From a virus: DNA of 44,923 nucleotides. Shown piece after piece: positions 14,121 to 21,642 of the stretch (position 1 is its first letter; each line of letters begins with the position of its first letter). The notes below the pieces were generated by a model, which did no database searches, was not told the DNA's origin, and was given only the letters and a program-made list of their open reading frames with translations. The DNA is taken from the IMG/VR virus record IMGVR_UViG_3300031884_000931, positions 1 through 44,923 of that record, one strand, 5' to 3'. The position numbers and the translations under genes were made by a program.

Positions 14121-15221
14121 ATGAGCGTTAGTGAAAATCGTACAGTTACCCCAAGTGAAACCCGTAGCCGTTTGTTACGTGCTTTCAAAGTAAAACGTCC
14201 AGTATTCTTGTGGGGTCCTCCAGGCGTAGGTAAATCAGAATTGGTAGCAGACTTGACTCAAGAATTAGGCGGCCTGTGCATTGACTTGCGTCTAGGTCAG
14301 ATGGAGCCGACAGATTTGCGTGGTATTCCGTTTTATAACAAAGACAACGGTAAGATGGATTGGGCTGAGCCTATCGACTTGCCAACTGCCGAAATGGCCA
14401 AAGAGTATCCAGTTATCACTTTGTTCTTGGACGAAATGAACGTAGCGGCACCTGCTGTTCAAGCTGCAGCGTATCAGTTGATTTTGAACCGTCGTCTAGG
14501 TAAGTATCATTTGCCAGACAATGTTGTAATTGTTGCGGCTGGTAACCGTGAATCAGATAAAGGTGTAAGTTTCCGTATGCCAATGCCTTTAGCAAATCGT
14601 TTCGTACACTTAGAAGTACGTGCAGACTACGATTCATGGAACGAGTGGGCAGTTAAGCATCGTGTACATAAAGACGTTGTAGGTTACATCGGCTTCGCTA
14701 AACAAGACTTGATGGACTTTAACCCACGTTCAAGTTCACGTGCTTTTGCTACACCACGCTCATGGAGCTTCGTATCAGAGTTCTTGTATGATGAAGATGC
14801 TACAGATGCAGAATTGAGTGATTTGATTGCCGGTACTGTAGGCGATGGTTTGGGTGTTAAGTTTATGGCACACCGTAAGGTAGCTGGACAAATGCCTAAC
14901 CCAAGCGATATTTTAGCTGGTAAAGTAAAAGAGTTGAAGGTTAAGGAAGTATCAGCAATGTACTCATTGACTGTTAGTATGTGCTACGAATTGCAGGATA
15001 GCTATGCCAAACTAGGCAAAGAAAAGATCGGCGAATGGCATGAACAAGCAGATAACTTCTTCAGATTTATGATGGATAATTTTACCACTGAGTTGGTTGT
15101 TATGGGAGCTCGCGTAGCTTTGACAACCTATAATCTTCCACTAGTACCAGGTAAGTTGAAGAACTTTGATGAGTTCCATAAGCGTTACGGCAAGTATATT
15201 ATTGCTGCAGGCGGTAAGTAA
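14121..15221 (+). CDS. MoxR-type AAA+ ATPase
   Basis: Phage member of the MoxR AAA+ family, remodelling chaperones that work with von Willebrand A proteins. Walker A GPPGVGKSE (residues 32-40), Walker B ITLFLDEMN (Asp104-Glu105), then the sensor region VVIVAAGNRESDKG and the arginine-finger-like ANRFVHLEV. The C-terminal half (about 190-366) is helical. AGGAG before ATG. Partner: the VWA/zincin-like protein at 17469-18734. Such pairs ripen metal centres or assemble complexes in bacteria; what they act on in phage is unknown. Confidence 0.88.
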   Translation: MSVSENRTVTPSETRSRLLRAFKVKRPVFLWGPPGVGKSELVADLTQELGGLCIDLRLGQMEPTDLRGIPFYNKDNGKMDWAEPIDLPTAEMAKEYPVITLFLDEMNVAAPAVQAAAYQLILNRRLGKYHLPDNVVIVAAGNRESDKGVSFRMPMPLANRFVHLEVRADYDSWNEWAVKHRVHKDVVGYIGFAKQDLMDFNPRSSSRAFATPRSWSFVSEFLYDEDATDAELSDLIAGTVGDGLGVKFMAHRKVAGQMPNPSDILAGKVKELKVKEVSAMYSLTVSMCYELQDSYAKLGKEKIGEWHEQADNFFRFMMDNFTTELVVMGARVALTTYNLPLVPGKLKNFDEFHKRYGKYIIAAGGK

Positions 15222-15252
15222 GATTCACTAGCATCATAAATGGGAGGCATTC

Positions 15253-15537
15253 GTGAGATATAAGACCTTCCTACTTTTAACGGCACTACTGCTAAACGGT
15301 TGTGCCGTTCCTATGTTTATAGCAGGTGTAGCCAGCGTAGGAGTAAATGAATCAACAGGTCGTACTGTGTCGGATCATGTAGTAAGTGGAGCGACGGGAC
15401 AGGATTGTAGAATAGCAAGATCGTTTGAAGGTCGAGATATTTGCCAAGGCAATACAGTTGCACCTACTTTATCGGTAACAGAGTCAAAGTATCAGTCATC
15501 GTCGACAGCAGAGATTACAGCAAGGTATAACAAGTGA
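15253..15537 (+). CDS. Small lipoprotein, 94 aa
   Basis: GTG start with GGGAGG upstream. Signal sequence RYKTFLLLTALLLNGC with lipobox L-N-G-C at about 14-17, then a Gly/Val/Ser-rich tail (FIAGVASVGVNES). The mature protein carries a possible Cys pair (DCRIARSFEGRDIC). Predicted lipid-anchored in the host membrane. Phage lipoproteins are often spanin or superinfection-immunity proteins; neither is shown here. Confidence 0.75.
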   Translation: MRYKTFLLLTALLLNGCAVPMFIAGVASVGVNESTGRTVSDHVVSGATGQDCRIARSFEGRDICQGNTVAPTLSVTESKYQSSSTAEITARYNK

Positions 15538-15578
15538 AGGTAACTCGGTTAGATCGGCGCCACACTTGCTATAATATT

Positions 15579-15851
15579 ATGAAGTATCACGTAGAAACTG
15601 AGTATGATTTTATGGGCGGGAGTGAACCCAGGATAGAAAAGTTTAAAGAATGGCGTAATTGGTGCCACGAAGTGTTTGGTCCAGGTTGCGAAACTAAGTG
15701 GATTGTAATCCGTGCAAAGCCAGCTGGCAATGAAGGTCAGTGCCGGATGGAATCAACGACTCGTTGGGCTTGGCATACAGAAAAAGATGAAATGCGTTTA
15801 TATTTTAAAGATGATGAAACGCTAAGTGCGTTTATGTTGCAGTGGGGGTAA
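15579..15851 (+). CDS. Small protein of the '-WG end' family, member 1
   Basis: Not recognised. Start at ATG 15579 (MKYHVETEYDF) parallels the starts of its neighbours (MEYKFIR, MIYKMPF); an alternative GTG at 15534 overlaps the lipoprotein gene. Aromatic/basic core (KEWRNWCHEVFGPG). The end SAFMLQWG plus stop reads TGG GGG TAA, and the G run provides the ribosome site for the next gene. TATAAT at 15570-15575 lies four bases before the ATG. Confidence 0.6.
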   Translation: MKYHVETEYDFMGGSEPRIEKFKEWRNWCHEVFGPGCETKWIVIRAKPAGNEGQCRMESTTRWAWHTEKDEMRLYFKDDETLSAFMLQWG

Positions 15852-15852
15852 T

Positions 15853-16308
15853 ATGGAATACAAATTTATAAGAAATGATACAGATAGAATTCGTGCAATA
15901 CATAACGGTAGGCCGCCTATGTTTGTACTCTTTTCTTTCCGTGACCAATGGTCAAAAGAACAGGTTAGAATTACCGAATCTAAAAATGGTTTCGAAGGAT
16001 ATTGGGTTAAGGTTAAAATTGATGATCCAGTAATCCAACAGGATTTTGAGGATACTGTATTAAAAAACTCAATTAATTGGGATCAAGTTGCCAATGATCG
16101 ACATAATAAAGAAAAACAACACCTATTAGATTCATATCCATTTGTAATGCAGGCAAGAAAACTATCAATAGACGAGTGTCAAGAGTTAAGTAAATGGATA
16201 TGTGCAAAATTTGGTAAGGAAGGACAACGGTGGGTAACTCATCGAGAAATTGGAATATTATTTAAAAATGAAGAAGATGCAATTTTATTTGCATTAAAGT
16301 GGGGGTAA
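15853..16308 (+). CDS. Small protein of the '-WG end' family, member 2, 151 aa
   Basis: Not recognised. Starts one base after the preceding stop (TAA-T-ATG). Middle part RQWSKEQVRITE-like; ends EEDAILFALKWG, the same closing pattern as its neighbours. Probably a duplicated small phage protein; the longer body may hold an extra domain. Confidence 0.65.
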   Translation: MEYKFIRNDTDRIRAIHNGRPPMFVLFSFRDQWSKEQVRITESKNGFEGYWVKVKIDDPVIQQDFEDTVLKNSINWDQVANDRHNKEKQHLLDSYPFVMQARKLSIDECQELSKWICAKFGKEGQRWVTHREIGILFKNEEDAILFALKWG

Positions 16309-16309
16309 T

Positions 16310-16558
16310 ATGATTTATAAAATGCCATTCCCGGTTTGGGAAAAGATTTCTGAATCATTTCCATTGATCGATAGTGGATATATAGACGAAGAAAGTATTA
16401 TAAAATATCTTAAAAATGATTGCGGGCTTGTAGATACTGGTAAGTGGGAACATCCTGAAAAAGATGAATTTGGTGAGTGGGAAGATGGTAAAGAACTATA
16501 CCATTATCGTGTTTCTAACAAGAAAAAGTTTGCATTATTTTTATTGAAGTGGGGGTAA
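16310..16558 (+). CDS. Small protein of the '-WG end' family, member 3, 82 aa
   Basis: Not recognised. Starts one base after the preceding stop. Acidic (DEFGEWEDGKELYHY), ends KKFALFLLKWG. Third in the series of tandem genes sharing this C-terminus and the GGGGGTAATATG junction. Confidence 0.65.
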   Translation: MIYKMPFPVWEKISESFPLIDSGYIDEESIIKYLKNDCGLVDTGKWEHPEKDEFGEWEDGKELYHYRVSNKKKFALFLLKWG

Positions 16559-16559
16559 T

Positions 16560-17018
16560 ATGGAAGAAGCAGAATTATTATTTAAAAGGTTCCCTGCAGA
16601 AAAGCAGGATCAAGTTCGTGGTTTAGTTGAATATGCTACTCTCATGGGCTTGACAGGCAAGGACCTTGTCAGCATCGGCGGCAAACTTGATCGTATCAAA
16701 GCGCAAAAAGAACGTGCTCGTAACATGGAGATTATCAAAAGTTTTAAGATAGACACTATCGGCGACGATAAACGGTACAAAGGTATCAATCGCGAGTCCG
16801 CATTAGATAATCGCTTTAAGATTCGTACTGCTACAGGTGCGTATAACTTCCAATACAGTTACTACGGCTGGGAAGTCCAGAGCTTGAAAACTGGTGTCGG
16901 AGTACGTCATAAGATCGATATCTACGCATACGAACTAGGTGATCGTAACTGGAGCCGCCTGTGTCGCTATGCTATGATGTTAGACGTTGCACATGGTAAA
17001 ATCCAGCTGAATTTCTAA
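16560..17018 (+). CDS. Hypothetical protein, 152 aa
   Basis: Not recognised. Starts at the third GGGGGTAATATG junction but does not share the '-WG' end. Helical first half (DQVRGLVEYATLMGLTGKD, then coiled RIKAQKERARNMEIIK), followed by a beta region (FQYSYYGWEVQSL). Followed by a weak terminator. Confidence 0.65.
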   Translation: MEEAELLFKRFPAEKQDQVRGLVEYATLMGLTGKDLVSIGGKLDRIKAQKERARNMEIIKSFKIDTIGDDKRYKGINRESALDNRFKIRTATGAYNFQYSYYGWEVQSLKTGVGVRHKIDIYAYELGDRNWSRLCRYAMMLDVAHGKIQLNF

Positions 17019-17020
17019 TT

Positions 17021-17048
17021 AGAGCCCCTGTTTATGGGGTTCTATTTT
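17021..17048 (+). terminator. Probable rho-independent terminator
   Basis: AGAGCCCC (17021-17028), loop TGTTTAT, GGGGTTCT (17036-17043), with one G-U pair, then ATTTT. Precedes the next double-box promoter. Confidence 0.6.
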
Positions 17049-17050
17049 GG

Positions 17051-17090
17051 TTGCCCATTAATTCCATTAAATGTATAATGTATGTATAGT
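17051..17090 (+). promoter_or_regulatory. Double-box promoter element, copy 3
   Basis: TTGCCC (17051-17056), 17 bases, TATAAT (17074-17079), then TATAGT (17085-17090), 11 bases on. Shares CCATTAATT and the ending ATAGTGAA with copy 1. Confidence 0.65.
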
Positions 17091-17109
17091 GAAATTAAAG
17101 GAGCGTTAA

Positions 17110-17391
17110 ATGTTTGAACTTATTGGTGAAATTACAGTCGGTTTAGTTGGTGTAGTTATCCTTGCTGTCGTTGCTTATAATTTGTTTGATATCGCCCGCA
17201 CCGCAGTATTGGGCACAGACTTTTTACGCTGGTATATTGCACAATCTAAAAAGACTAATCCTACTTACAAAATGAAGGTTAATATTTTTAGTGCATGGAT
17301 TGAAGCGTTTAAAACCATGTATGAGTACGGTGATGAAACTTCAATTACTCACAATAACGGTGCCAAATACAAACCATTTAGTCGAGTTTAA
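17110..17391 (+). CDS. Membrane protein, 93 aa
   Basis: Not recognised. Residues 6-26 (GEITVGLVGVVILAVVAYNL) are transmembrane; the remainder is basic/aromatic (KKTNPTYKMKVNIFSAWIEA). AAAGGAGCG upstream. Monocistronic: a promoter lies on each side. Confidence 0.65.
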   Translation: MFELIGEITVGLVGVVILAVVAYNLFDIARTAVLGTDFLRWYIAQSKKTNPTYKMKVNIFSAWIEAFKTMYEYGDETSITHNNGAKYKPFSRV

Positions 17392-17432
17392 ACCGTTGTT
17401 TTTAGACTACAGACCAACAAATCAGTTTAATG

Positions 17433-17449
17433 TATAATAGTTGTATAGT
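17433..17449 (+). promoter_or_regulatory. Double-box promoter element, copy 4 (upstream of VWA gene)
   Basis: TATAAT (17433-17438) and TATAGT (17444-17449), 11 bases apart. The -35 is weak: CAGACC at 17410-17415 shares only the GACC of the TTGACC seen at other copies. Confidence 0.5.
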
Positions 17450-17468
17450 AAAAATTTAGGAGCATTTA

Positions 17469-18734
17469 ATGACTACATTAGCAGAAAAAAGCAAAGTTAA
17501 AACAGTAACAGATCCCAAGGTAGATGCTAGTGCCCGTGAAAAATTGATCACTGCACGTATCGGCTTGCTGTTACGTCAGCCGTTCTTTGGTAACCTTGCT
17601 ACCCGCATGAACTTGATCAATGCTGACGAATGGTGTCCTACTGCCGCAACAGACGGACGTAGGTTTTATTACAACTCAGAATTCGTTAATTCGCTTCCGC
17701 TGAAGCAGTTGGAGTTCTTGGTAGGCCACGAAGTGTTACACGCTGTTTATGACCATATGGGACGTCGTGGCAATCGCGATCCTAAGTTATGGAACATTGC
17801 CGATGACTATTGTGTAAATTGGGACTTGGTAGAACAACGTGTTGGTGACAAGATTCCTGTTGCCTTATACGATTCTAAATACAAAGGTATGTGCGCCGAA
17901 GAAGTTTACGATGACTTGTATGCCAATGCAGACAAAATCAACGTTGATCAGTTGCTCAAGCAATTACTAGATGAGCACTTGGACGGTACCGGAGAAGAAG
18001 ATGGAGAAGGTGACGGTACTGAAAGCGACAAATCTGGTCAAGGCAACGGACGTCCTAAGCTCACAGAAGCTGAAAAGAAGGAAATCCGTGACGAGATCAA
18101 AGAAGCTGTCTTAGCCGCAGCAACCAGCGTAGGTGCAGGTAATGTACCAGGCGGTGTCAAGCGCATGATCAAGGACTTGATTGAGCCTGTAATGGATTGG
18201 CGTGAACTGTTACAACAACAGATCGAATCTACAGTTAAATCAGACTTTACTTGGGCACGTCCTTCACGTCGTAGCTGGCATATGGATGCAGTTATGCCAG
18301 GCATGAAACCGGGCGAACAGATTGATGTTGTCATCGGTATTGATACTTCTGGATCAATTACAGACCAAGACCTAAAGATCTTCTTGAGTGAAATCAAAGG
18401 TATCATGGAAGCCTACGATGAGTACAAGATCACAGTAATGGGTTGGGATACCGAAGTCGGCAATGTAGCTACATTTACATCAGACAACTTAGAAGATATC
18501 AGCAGTTTTGAACCAGGTGGTGGTGGTGGTACAGATCCACATTGTGTTTGGAACTACCTGCGTGAAAACGACATTGAACCTAAGAAACTGATCATGTTTA
18601 CTGACTTTTGCTTTTACGGTTGGAGTCCTGCAGAGGTAGAACTGTACTGTGATACTGTTTGGATTATCAAAGGTAACAAGTCAGCAGAACCAGAGTTTGG
18701 TGTTTGGGCTCACTACGAGGATGCAGACAAGTGA
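17469..18734 (+). CDS. VWA-like metallopeptidase-type protein (MoxR partner)
   Basis: Two-part protein of the VWA-like/DUF2201 kind. The N-terminal half has a zincin signature FLVGHEVLHAVYDHM, with HExxH at His87-Glu88-His91 and a further His96. A Gly/Asp/Glu-rich acidic linker (residues about 170-195) leads to a von Willebrand A domain with MIDAS IGIDTSGSITD (Asp292, Ser294, Ser296) and later FTSDNLED and MFTDFCF. Both metal sites appear intact. TTTAGGAGC upstream. Acts with the MoxR ATPase 2.2 kb upstream; the pair could process or assemble a phage or host complex, target unknown. Confidence 0.85.
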   Translation: MTTLAEKSKVKTVTDPKVDASAREKLITARIGLLLRQPFFGNLATRMNLINADEWCPTAATDGRRFYYNSEFVNSLPLKQLEFLVGHEVLHAVYDHMGRRGNRDPKLWNIADDYCVNWDLVEQRVGDKIPVALYDSKYKGMCAEEVYDDLYANADKINVDQLLKQLLDEHLDGTGEEDGEGDGTESDKSGQGNGRPKLTEAEKKEIRDEIKEAVLAAATSVGAGNVPGGVKRMIKDLIEPVMDWRELLQQQIESTVKSDFTWARPSRRSWHMDAVMPGMKPGEQIDVVIGIDTSGSITDQDLKIFLSEIKGIMEAYDEYKITVMGWDTEVGNVATFTSDNLEDISSFEPGGGGGTDPHCVWNYLRENDIEPKKLIMFTDFCFYGWSPAEVELYCDTVWIIKGNKSAEPEFGVWAHYEDADK

Positions 18735-18832
18735 TAGGAACTTGGTTAACCGAAGCACTTTGTATAGTAGCTATTGCTTTTATACTATGTACTTTGGTTA
18801 TCCATATTCTTAAACTAATAGATGAGGATTAA
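18731..18832 (+). CDS. Tiny membrane protein, 33 aa
   Basis: GTG start overlapping the VWA stop as GTGA. Sequence has one strongly hydrophobic segment (ALCIVAIAFILCTLVIHIL) and an acidic end (IDED). Too short for most ORF callers, but the tight overlap and composition support it. Confidence 0.5.
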   Translation: MIGTWLTEALCIVAIAFILCTLVIHILKLIDED

Positions 18833-18834
18833 AA

Positions 18835-18996
18835 ATGATTACACAGTTTGAAAAATGGTTATTCTTGGGCATAGGCTTTGTTATTGTTTCTATGATTGTG
18901 GCCGGCGGACTAGCAATGAAAAGTTCTAAAGAATGCAGATTAGAGTTAGCCAAGTCTGGTCGTAGCGCCGAAGAGATTGTAAAACTATGTCCATAA
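18835..18996 (+). CDS. Small membrane protein, 53 aa
   Basis: Starts two bases after the preceding stop. One transmembrane segment (LFLGIGFVIVSMIVAGGLA) and a basic tail with two Cys (KECRLELAKSGRSAEEIV, ending KLCP). Its end overlaps the next gene by ten bases. Confidence 0.6.
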   Translation: MITQFEKWLFLGIGFVIVSMIVAGGLAMKSSKECRLELAKSGRSAEEIVKLCP

Positions 18997-19226
18997 ATTT
19001 TACTGCTAGCGAAAGTCCGTGGGTTACCCTACGTCGAGGTGATCCAAGTTTTCAACTAAATGGACCTTATAGTTTAGCCAACCGTGCCGGTATTCAGATC
19101 AATCGAGATTGCCCAGGTAATATTGCTAACGATATCAATTGGGCGATACAACACGGTTTCATTGAAGCTGTAGCAACTGTACCAAAAGATGATCCTACTT
19201 ATATGTGGGAAACCTTAAAGAGATGA
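18987..19226 (+). CDS. Hypothetical protein, 79 aa
   Basis: Not recognised. Contains GPYSLANRAGIQINRDCPGN followed by an amphipathic helix and a VPKDDPTYMWE ending. The layout (short, soluble, ATGA-linked) matches neighbouring small genes. Function unknown. Confidence 0.65.
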   Translation: MSINFTASESPWVTLRRGDPSFQLNGPYSLANRAGIQINRDCPGNIANDINWAIQHGFIEAVATVPKDDPTYMWETLKR

Positions 19227-19396
19227 AACCGTTGCCCAATTTCCCGGATGACGAATTTCTAAAAGTGCGTTATAATTTTAATACTTGGAAACCAACAGTA
19301 AGAAGTCGTCAACTAAAAATGGTTAAGACTGGTACTTGGATGTTTGGCTTACTTGGCACTTATAAACTTGTTTACACAGATTGGACAGAGGAATAA
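19223..19396 (+). CDS. Hypothetical protein, 57 aa
   Basis: Not recognised. ATG 19223 overlaps the preceding stop as ATGA. Basic, aromatic (RYNFNTWKPTVRSRQLKMV). Overlaps the next start by one base (TAATG). Confidence 0.6.
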   Translation: MKPLPNFPDDEFLKVRYNFNTWKPTVRSRQLKMVKTGTWMFGLLGTYKLVYTDWTEE

Positions 19397-19575
19397 TGGA
19401 AACATCATTTAGAAGTAATAATGGAATTTTGTATAACCGATATTATGCATGGATTCCCACGCAAGTAACTAGCGGAGCATGGGTTTGGCTTACTATGTAC
19501 TATGCTCGCGAAAAGAAAGAATTAGGGTGGGTAACTATGACCCCGTTTGAATTTATACTCGACCATAAAATTTAA
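19396..19575 (+). CDS. Hypothetical protein, 59 aa
   Basis: Not recognised. Begins at TAATG. Aromatic-rich (YNRYYAWIPTQVTSGAWVWL). Reads like a relative of its neighbour by composition only. Confidence 0.6.
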   Translation: METSFRSNNGILYNRYYAWIPTQVTSGAWVWLTMYYAREKKELGWVTMTPFEFILDHKI

Positions 19576-19583
19576 GGACAATA

Positions 19584-19991
19584 ATGGAATTTAAAAACCC
19601 TAAAGATTTAAAACCCAAAGAAGCACGTCAGTTAGCACTGGACCTGCAGGTTCGTATGCTTGATATAGAAAACTGTTTAGATGACCTAATGAGAGCTGTA
19701 GAGATTTCACAATACACTAAACAGTTCAATGTTACTGAAGTGTTTATTCGCGACGCCGAGGCATTACTCAAAGATCGCATTGTTATTCCTGAAGTTGATC
19801 AAGGCGCTTATAAAGCTACTATTGTAGAATCATCTGAAGAAGGAATACAGCAGGGACTAGATATTTTACACGAAGATCCTACCATCGAAAAGCGTAAGCA
19901 CGGTGCTATTACCGGTATTGTAAACGAAAAGGGTGAGCATCAAGCGCCTAAGAAGCGTGGTAACATTCACGATACTGATGCTGAAGTATAA
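19584..19991 (+). CDS. Hypothetical protein, 135 aa
   Basis: Not recognised. Preceded by AAGGAC. Helical acidic N-terminus (KEARQLALDLQVRMLDIENC) and a basic linker near the end (KRKHGAITGIVNEKGEHQ). Overlaps the next gene by 14 bases. Confidence 0.65.
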   Translation: MEFKNPKDLKPKEARQLALDLQVRMLDIENCLDDLMRAVEISQYTKQFNVTEVFIRDAEALLKDRIVIPEVDQGAYKATIVESSEEGIQQGLDILHEDPTIEKRKHGAITGIVNEKGEHQAPKKRGNIHDTDAEV

Positions 19992-20268
19992 GGAAGCCAA
20001 TCCCTTGGTGGTGTTCGGGCTCCGCGAGCTCGAACATTGCCCTCCACATTTTGTTCGAGTTGAGTTTGATATCCGCTCAACAGACAAGCATATTACTGAT
20101 TGGATTTGGACCAACTTATCTGGACGTTTTTGGGTAGGGGATTGGTACAGCAAGGACAGCAATGATCACGTGATTTTTCGTAAATGTGCTGCATTTGAAA
20201 TCCCGGGTGAAGCTAGTATGTTTGCACTTATCTTGGATCAAATTAACAAGCACGATTACGATTTCTAA
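19978..20268 (+). CDS. Hypothetical protein, 96 aa
   Basis: Not recognised. ATG 19978 (MLKYKEANPLVVFGLREL) is preferred because AAGGAAGCC-like sequence does not precede the longer start. Contains HFVRVEFDIRSTDKHITDWI and WVGDWYSKD. Near the C-terminus ASMFALILDQ is reminiscent of the '-FALKWG' endings upstream. Confidence 0.65.
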   Translation: MLKYKEANPLVVFGLRELEHCPPHFVRVEFDIRSTDKHITDWIWTNLSGRFWVGDWYSKDSNDHVIFRKCAAFEIPGEASMFALILDQINKHDYDF

Positions 20269-20289
20269 ACGGTAAGAAAATATTTTCCG

Positions 20290-20338
20290 GTATCTCCATT
20301 GGTAGTAAATAACTGTATAGTTAATACAATGGAGATAC
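20290..20338 (+). promoter_or_regulatory. Hairpin that hides a ribosome site, with TATAGT in its loop
   Basis: GTATCTCCATTG (20290-20301) and CAATGGAGATAC (20327-20338) are a perfect 12-base inverted repeat around a 25-base loop. The 3' arm contains the GGAG ribosome site (20331-20334) of the gene starting at 20340, so any long transcript through the region would have that site paired. The loop carries TATAGT at 20315-20320, the second box of the double-box promoters; a transcript starting about 20327 would lack the 5' arm and stay open. This is the layout of T4 late genes such as e and soc. Confidence 0.75.
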
Positions 20339-20339
20339 T

Positions 20340-20633
20340 ATGTCAGACCAAACAACAGCAACACCAGAAGCAACAACAGACGCACCAGCAGTACAATTAC
20401 AATTACAAGACTTGCTATTAGCTGCTCAAGTAGTTCAACTTGCTAGTCAACGCGGTGCAATTAAAGCAGAAGAAATGGAAGCAGTAGGCGGATTATATAA
20501 TCGCCTAGTTACTTTCCTACAGGTAAGCGGTGCATTAACACCTGCTGAACCAACTACAGCAGAAACACCTGCTGAAACTACAGCCGATACTCCAGCAACA
20601 GATGCTCCAGCAACTGATGCTCCAGCGGCATAA
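20340..20633 (+). CDS. Pro/Thr/Ala-rich-tailed protein, 97 aa
   Basis: Not recognised. Low-complexity N-terminus (TTATPEATTDAP), a helical core (QLQLQDLLLAAQVVQLASQR and then MEAVGGLYNRLVTFL), and a Thr/Pro/Ala tail (ATDAPATDAPAA). The core could be a coiled coil. Its ribosome site lies in the hairpin described at 20290-20338, which suggests late-only translation and hints at a structural or assembly protein. Confidence 0.7.
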   Translation: MSDQTTATPEATTDAPAVQLQLQDLLLAAQVVQLASQRGAIKAEEMEAVGGLYNRLVTFLQVSGALTPAEPTTAETPAETTADTPATDAPATDAPAA

Positions 20634-20647
20634 TAAGGAAAATCAAA

Positions 20648-21349
20648 ATGATTAAGCACGTAGGCAAACACAATAGTAAAAAGATTGTGTTGTTATGGCG
20701 TAAAGTTCCAAATGAAACTCATATGGCTCTTTTACTTTATAGCGATACACTACCACGCATGATTCATGACGAAGTTATGAAAGCGTTGGAAAGCCCAATT
20801 GGACAAGAAGCTAAAGAATTTAGCGATGTATTGTTCCGCACAATTTTCTCTGATGGTCGTAATGCTCTTGAAGTATTGCACAGAGAAGGTTTTATTAAGA
20901 AAGTGCCTACTAGCCAAATCTTAATTACTCCAACTATGAAAAGTTCTGTTCGCTTAGATGAATTAAACAACATCCTAGACGAAATGGAAAAAGGAGATGA
21001 GGCTATCAAGCGTTTGTCAGACATCGACAAAGAAGCTGGTATGGTCAGTAAGAAAAAAGTTCGCGAAGGTCGTGAAGTGGGTATGCCACCAAACAACTCA
21101 AGTGTTAGTCGTACTAATTTAGATGTAGATGCTACAAATAGTGCTGCAGCATATATCAAAGGTGTTTTATCCGATGAAGATTTAGCCGCAGACCGTTTAC
21201 AACAAGCCTCTACAATGAAAGCACAAGCTGAGCAGTTGTTAGCCGAAGCCAAAAGATTAGAAACAGAAGCAAAACAACTTTCACCAGCGAAAAATGTCAA
21301 AACAACAAGAGCCAAAAAAGCCGCGCCGACAAAAAAGCAAGCGGCTTAA
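20648..21349 (+). CDS. Conserved phage protein with coiled-coil and basic tail, 233 aa
   Basis: Starts MIKHVGKHNSKKIVLLWRKV; I recall similar starts in large T4-like phage proteins of unknown function but cannot name the family with certainty. Residues 60-120 hold a helical core, residues 180-215 a coiled coil (LQQASTMKAQAEQLLAEAKR), and the end is a basic tail (KKAAPTKKQAA) resembling the 3.9-kb protein. TAAGGAAAATC upstream. Overlaps the next gene by 56 bases. Confidence 0.7.
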   Translation: MIKHVGKHNSKKIVLLWRKVPNETHMALLLYSDTLPRMIHDEVMKALESPIGQEAKEFSDVLFRTIFSDGRNALEVLHREGFIKKVPTSQILITPTMKSSVRLDELNNILDEMEKGDEAIKRLSDIDKEAGMVSKKKVREGREVGMPPNNSSVSRTNLDVDATNSAAAYIKGVLSDEDLAADRLQQASTMKAQAEQLLAEAKRLETEAKQLSPAKNVKTTRAKKAAPTKKQAA

Positions 21350-21641
21350 TTTAAACAAGAAGGACCAGTGGGAGAAGTTGCTCAAGGAAGTTTCTAAAGA
21401 GCAAGTCCCCATTGGAGTATTGCGATATATCACAGTTAATCTCACAGACGGAACTAGTGTTGATGTTGACATTGAACAAATGTTAGCCGACGGCGAAGAT
21501 CCAGGTCTGATAGAAAAACTAATTAACGCAAAACTAGACGCACTCGATGATGTCATTACAGACGTTGACTTTCATATTAGTGTGGATGCAGTATCAAAAG
21601 TAATTCAACCTTTCACCGACGAACTCTTAAAGAATTTATAA
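21294..21641 (+). CDS. Hypothetical protein, 115 aa
   Basis: Not recognised. The N-terminus is strongly basic (KKPRRQKSKRLNLNKKDQWE) and overlaps the preceding basic tail in another frame; the rest is acidic (DGTSVDVDIEQMLADGEDPG), a bipolar layout seen in scaffold- or nucleic-acid-associated proteins. The long overlap could mean the true start is later, but no better start codon with a ribosome site is visible. Confidence 0.6.
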   Translation: MSKQQEPKKPRRQKSKRLNLNKKDQWEKLLKEVSKEQVPIGVLRYITVNLTDGTSVDVDIEQMLADGEDPGLIEKLINAKLDALDDVITDVDFHISVDAVSKVIQPFTDELLKNL

Positions 21642-21642
21642 T

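Noticed and set aside
15570-15575. Separate promoter (TATAAT) at the start of the first '-WG' gene
   Set aside because: No -35 at a suitable distance, and it lies only four bases from the ATG, so the start site would fall inside the gene.
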